Shown: positions 62,363-64,000 of the stretch, in pieces
How the letters are laid out: each line of letters opens with the position of its first letter
Position numbering within the stretch: the first letter of the stretch is position 1
NCBI RefSeq assembly: GCF_900142205.1
Contig: NZ_FRAA01000009.1
Coordinates: 62,001 to 126,000, forward strand
DNA length: 64,000 bases
Direction of reading: 5' to 3'
From: Reichenbachiella agariperforans
GTDB taxonomy: Bacteria > Bacteroidota > Bacteroidia > Cytophagales > Cyclobacteriaceae
The notes under the pieces: model-generated
What the model was told of the DNA's origin: nothing
What the model saw: the letters and a program-made list of their open reading frames with translations, nothing else
Databases searched by the model: none
Made by a program: the position numbers and the translations under genes

Positions 62363-62704
62363 AGAGGGAAACCATTTCCCGCTAAACTTTCGGGTGGTCT
62401 TAATAAACTAAAACAAGGAATAACCCACAGATATATCTGGGGGCTAATTGCTTTAGCTCTTACCTTTGGTGTACTTTGTTCAGTTACACTCAATGAATCT
62501 ATGCATTGGTTCTGAGCAATACTTTTAGAAAATTTTGCTTTTTCCTTCTCCGGCTTGATCATCCCAGTTGTTATCTCTTTTTTCGTTCTATCGTTTTATT
62601 GCTTTTCCTATGTTCTGAATCTTTTGATAATAAGTCCATTGGCTTGGGTTTTAGATAGAAAGAGAGTGAATACAATTGTGAATCCTCATTATCAACGCAG
62701 ATAA
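62363..62704 (+). pseudogene. Decayed small membrane-protein gene
   Basis: A frame open from 62363 to TAA 62702-62704, apart from one TGA at 62513, encodes two convincing hydrophobic stretches (GLIALALTFGVLCSV and SGLIIPVVISFFVLSFYCFS) and a basic end (VLDRKRV). There is no start codon upstream, and the internal stop splits the two helices. The composition is protein-like, so it is probably a gene remnant; the family is not recognised, and chance cannot be excluded. Confidence 0.35.
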
Positions 62705-62774
62705 GCCTCTCAAAAGCAACCCGACCAACCTAGAATCTTTGGAAAGTCATAACACGCTGTTCTGGTAGAGATTT

Positions 62775-63791
62775 CTACGAAGGACTCTCCTCTCTCCCAT
62801 CAGCATGTAGTGCGAATCTACCACGCTTTGGATCGTGTACTTGTTCGGACTTAGGCCATGGCCATCCACCAAACTGCGTACGACCATACTCCTGCATCGT
62901 TTGATGGATTTGCTCATGGGTATTCATCACGAAGGGGCCATGTTGTACGACGGGTTCATTGAGTGGTTTGCCTTGCAGCACCAACACATAACAGTCCGTA
63001 CCTCCTCCCACTAGTGAGAGTTCGGCAGTACTATCCACATCCATGAGGTGATAGTCGCTGATCTCTTGACCTTCCACTTTCAGCCCCGTTCCTTGGTAAA
63101 AATACAAGGTGCGGTTCGCTTCGGTACTTTTGGCAGCAGGAATGGACACCTTCGCACCCGGCTCTAGTTTGATCGTCCAGATCGCTACCTCATGAGCATC
63201 GTCCGCAGCCCAAGAATCTGGCGCAGGGCGCAATGCTTGCTGCTCCCCAAATGCACCCGCGATCACACTCACTTTGCTCTTTGCTCCATCTGTGCTTTGT
63301 TCGACGACAGGGATTTTTTCATGCCATAGCATGGAGAAGTAGGGCTCCACCATTTTGCTCTTCGCAGGTAGGTTGAGCCAGATCTGAAAAATCTCCAGTG
63401 TATTTTCTTTGTCCTGATTGAGCAACGGAAACATCTCCGAATGCTGTACGCCTTTGCCAGCAGTCATCCACTGCACATCTCCCTCTCCAAATCGTCCAGC
63501 TGCACCCAAAGAATCTGAATGGTCTACCATGCCCTCTTTGGCGATGGTAACGGTCTCAAAACCACGATGTGGGTGGGACGGAAAACCTGGCACGGTCATG
63601 CCATGATACATTCTAAACCCATCCTTGATCGTAAAATCTGACCCCATATTGCGCCCTGATAGACTCGTCGCTGGGCCGAACTGCTCATTCCCTTTTGGGT
63701 AGAGGTCTCTATGATGTGCACAAAACAAAAATGGATCTTGGGTTCGCCATGGAAAAACCATCGGCTCGATGTTTAGAATCTTATCAGACAT
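62775..63791 (-). CDS. Pirin family protein
   Basis: 338 residues with two cupin domains. The N-terminal domain holds the pirin metal site: FPSHPHRGFETVTI supplies two His and VQHSEMF supplies the third His and Glu. The C-terminal cupin is typical of YhhW-like pirins, with a C-terminal extension. Such proteins have quercetin dioxygenase-like activity in E. coli; the physiological substrate here is unknown. A perfect 18-bp palindrome 19 bp upstream of the ATG is probably its operator. Confidence 0.93.
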   Translation of the reverse strand: MSDKILNIEPMVFPWRTQDPFLFCAHHRDLYPKGNEQFGPATSLSGRNMGSDFTIKDGFRMYHGMTVPGFPSHPHRGFETVTIAKEGMVDHSDSLGAAGRFGEGDVQWMTAGKGVQHSEMFPLLNQDKENTLEIFQIWLNLPAKSKMVEPYFSMLWHEKIPVVEQSTDGAKSKVSVIAGAFGEQQALRPAPDSWAADDAHEVAIWTIKLEPGAKVSIPAAKSTEANRTLYFYQGTGLKVEGQEISDYHLMDVDSTAELSLVGGGTDCYVLVLQGKPLNEPVVQHGPFVMNTHEQIHQTMQEYGRTQFGGWPWPKSEQVHDPKRGRFALHADGREESPS

Positions 63792-63809
63792 GATCTTGAC
63801 TATTCAAAT

Positions 63810-63827
63810 TATATGTTACAACATATA
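63810..63827 (-). promoter_or_regulatory. Perfect 18-bp operator palindrome upstream of pirin
   Basis: TATATGTT-AC-AACATATA: 8-bp perfect arms and a 2-bp centre, 19 bp before the pirin start codon. The form and position fit a MarR/HxlR-type repressor site, the usual regulators of pirin genes, but the regulator itself is not in the window. Confidence 0.65.
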
Positions 63828-63851
63828 TACAGAATCATTGGGTGTTGGTTG

Positions 63852-64000
63852 CTATTTCTGGAAGCTTTTTTCAAAAATGGCAGTATAATCCTCCTTTCGC
63901 ATCCCGTCCAACTGCTGCGTCATCTGGGCAAAGTGCTGCTGAAACTTTGGGTTAGCGACGCGGGCGTACATGTATTCGATCAGAGATTTAAACTCGTCTA
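63852..64000 (-). CDS. C-terminal end of an unidentified gene, truncated by the window edge
   Basis: On the minus strand an open frame enters at base 64000 and ends at TAG (63852-63854), giving 48 residues (DEFKSLIEYMYARVANPKF ... EKSFQK). It is polar and helical, with no recognised motif. It lies 60 bp upstream of the pirin gene on the same strand, with the palindrome between, so it is probably a separate transcription unit or the leading gene of the same one. Confidence 0.55.
   Translation of the reverse strand, partial: DEFKSLIEYMYARVANPKFQQHFAQMTQQLDGMRKEDYTAIFEKSFQK

Noticed and set aside
62151-62375. 74-residue minus-strand open frame across the palindrome array
   Set aside because: Its repeated residues arise from the DNA palindromes; the 22-bp period is not a multiple of three.
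62359-62562. 67-residue minus-strand open frame
   Set aside because: The plus strand over the same bases is far more protein-like, with hydrophobic helices; the minus frame shows no motif.

Overview
The window looks like chromosomal DNA of a marine, gliding-type Bacteroidota, most likely order Cytophagales (Reichenbachiella/Marivirga-like). The evidence is TonB-dependent receptors with carboxypeptidase-regulatory-like N-termini, a hybrid two-component system (HTCS), a DUF4374 lipoprotein, a Bat-type VWA operon, DUF4296, YwbE, and Bacteroidota-style promoters (TTTG-N19-TAnnTTTG). This taxonomic call is inference; no rRNA or tRNA gene was recognised. No phage, CRISPR array or transposase gene was seen.

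Layout. 1-8.4 kb: the 3' end of dnaA, then a leftward housekeeping block (glutaminase, secreted protein, quinone oxidoreductase, AddA/UvrD-like helicase-nuclease, serine dehydratase beta, thymidylate synthase). 8.6-12.8 kb: an RND/MMPL exporter and a GNAT-nitrilase fusion. 13-20.3 kb: a rightward operon of a PQQ sugar dehydrogenase with a haem c domain, a lipoprotein sugar isomerase, a TonB receptor, a TMEM220 protein and a porin. 20.3-24.7 kb: orphan periplasmic-sensor kinase, STAS-like protein, ThiL, methylmalonyl-CoA epimerase and an IscA-type protein. 24.7-25 kb: a gene-free region with a textbook sigma-54 promoter and a terminator, a candidate small RNA. 25.3-33.6 kb: HTCS sensor, a surface-repeat protein and a SusD-less TonB receptor. 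34-42 kb: an iron/xenosiderophore locus (hydrolase, AraC regulator, XusA/XusB/XusC-like genes plus an inserted LTxxQ lipoprotein). It is bracketed by about 0.42 kb imperfect direct repeats made of the 3' end of the upstream TonB receptor and of a small HMA-like gene, and its right edge is a mosaic of gene scraps. 42.4-46.5 kb: HMA-like protein, CPYC-type flavoprotein, Fur-family regulator with paired operators, DUF808 membrane protein, class V aminotransferase. 46.7-56.8 kb: TPR histidine kinase, YwbE, RluA-type synthase, a MurNAc/GlcNAc salvage cluster, cytochrome b5 domain, MutS2, DUF4296. 56.9-59.7 kb: DUF58, TM protein and BatA. 59.7-62.4 kb: an accessory stretch of about 280-bp tandem repeats, hairpins and a phased palindrome array around a DUF1569/Crp gene pair. 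62.4-64 kb: a decayed membrane-protein gene, a pirin gene with a perfect operator palindrome, and a truncated gene at the edge.

The most rewarding parts are the non-coding ones: the sigma-54-driven RNA candidate, the duplication scars around the iron island (with a covarying terminator stem), intra-operon hairpins in the Xus-like operon, two independent arrays with 22-bp phasing, a three-copy intergenic motif, and the tandem/dispersed repeat family.
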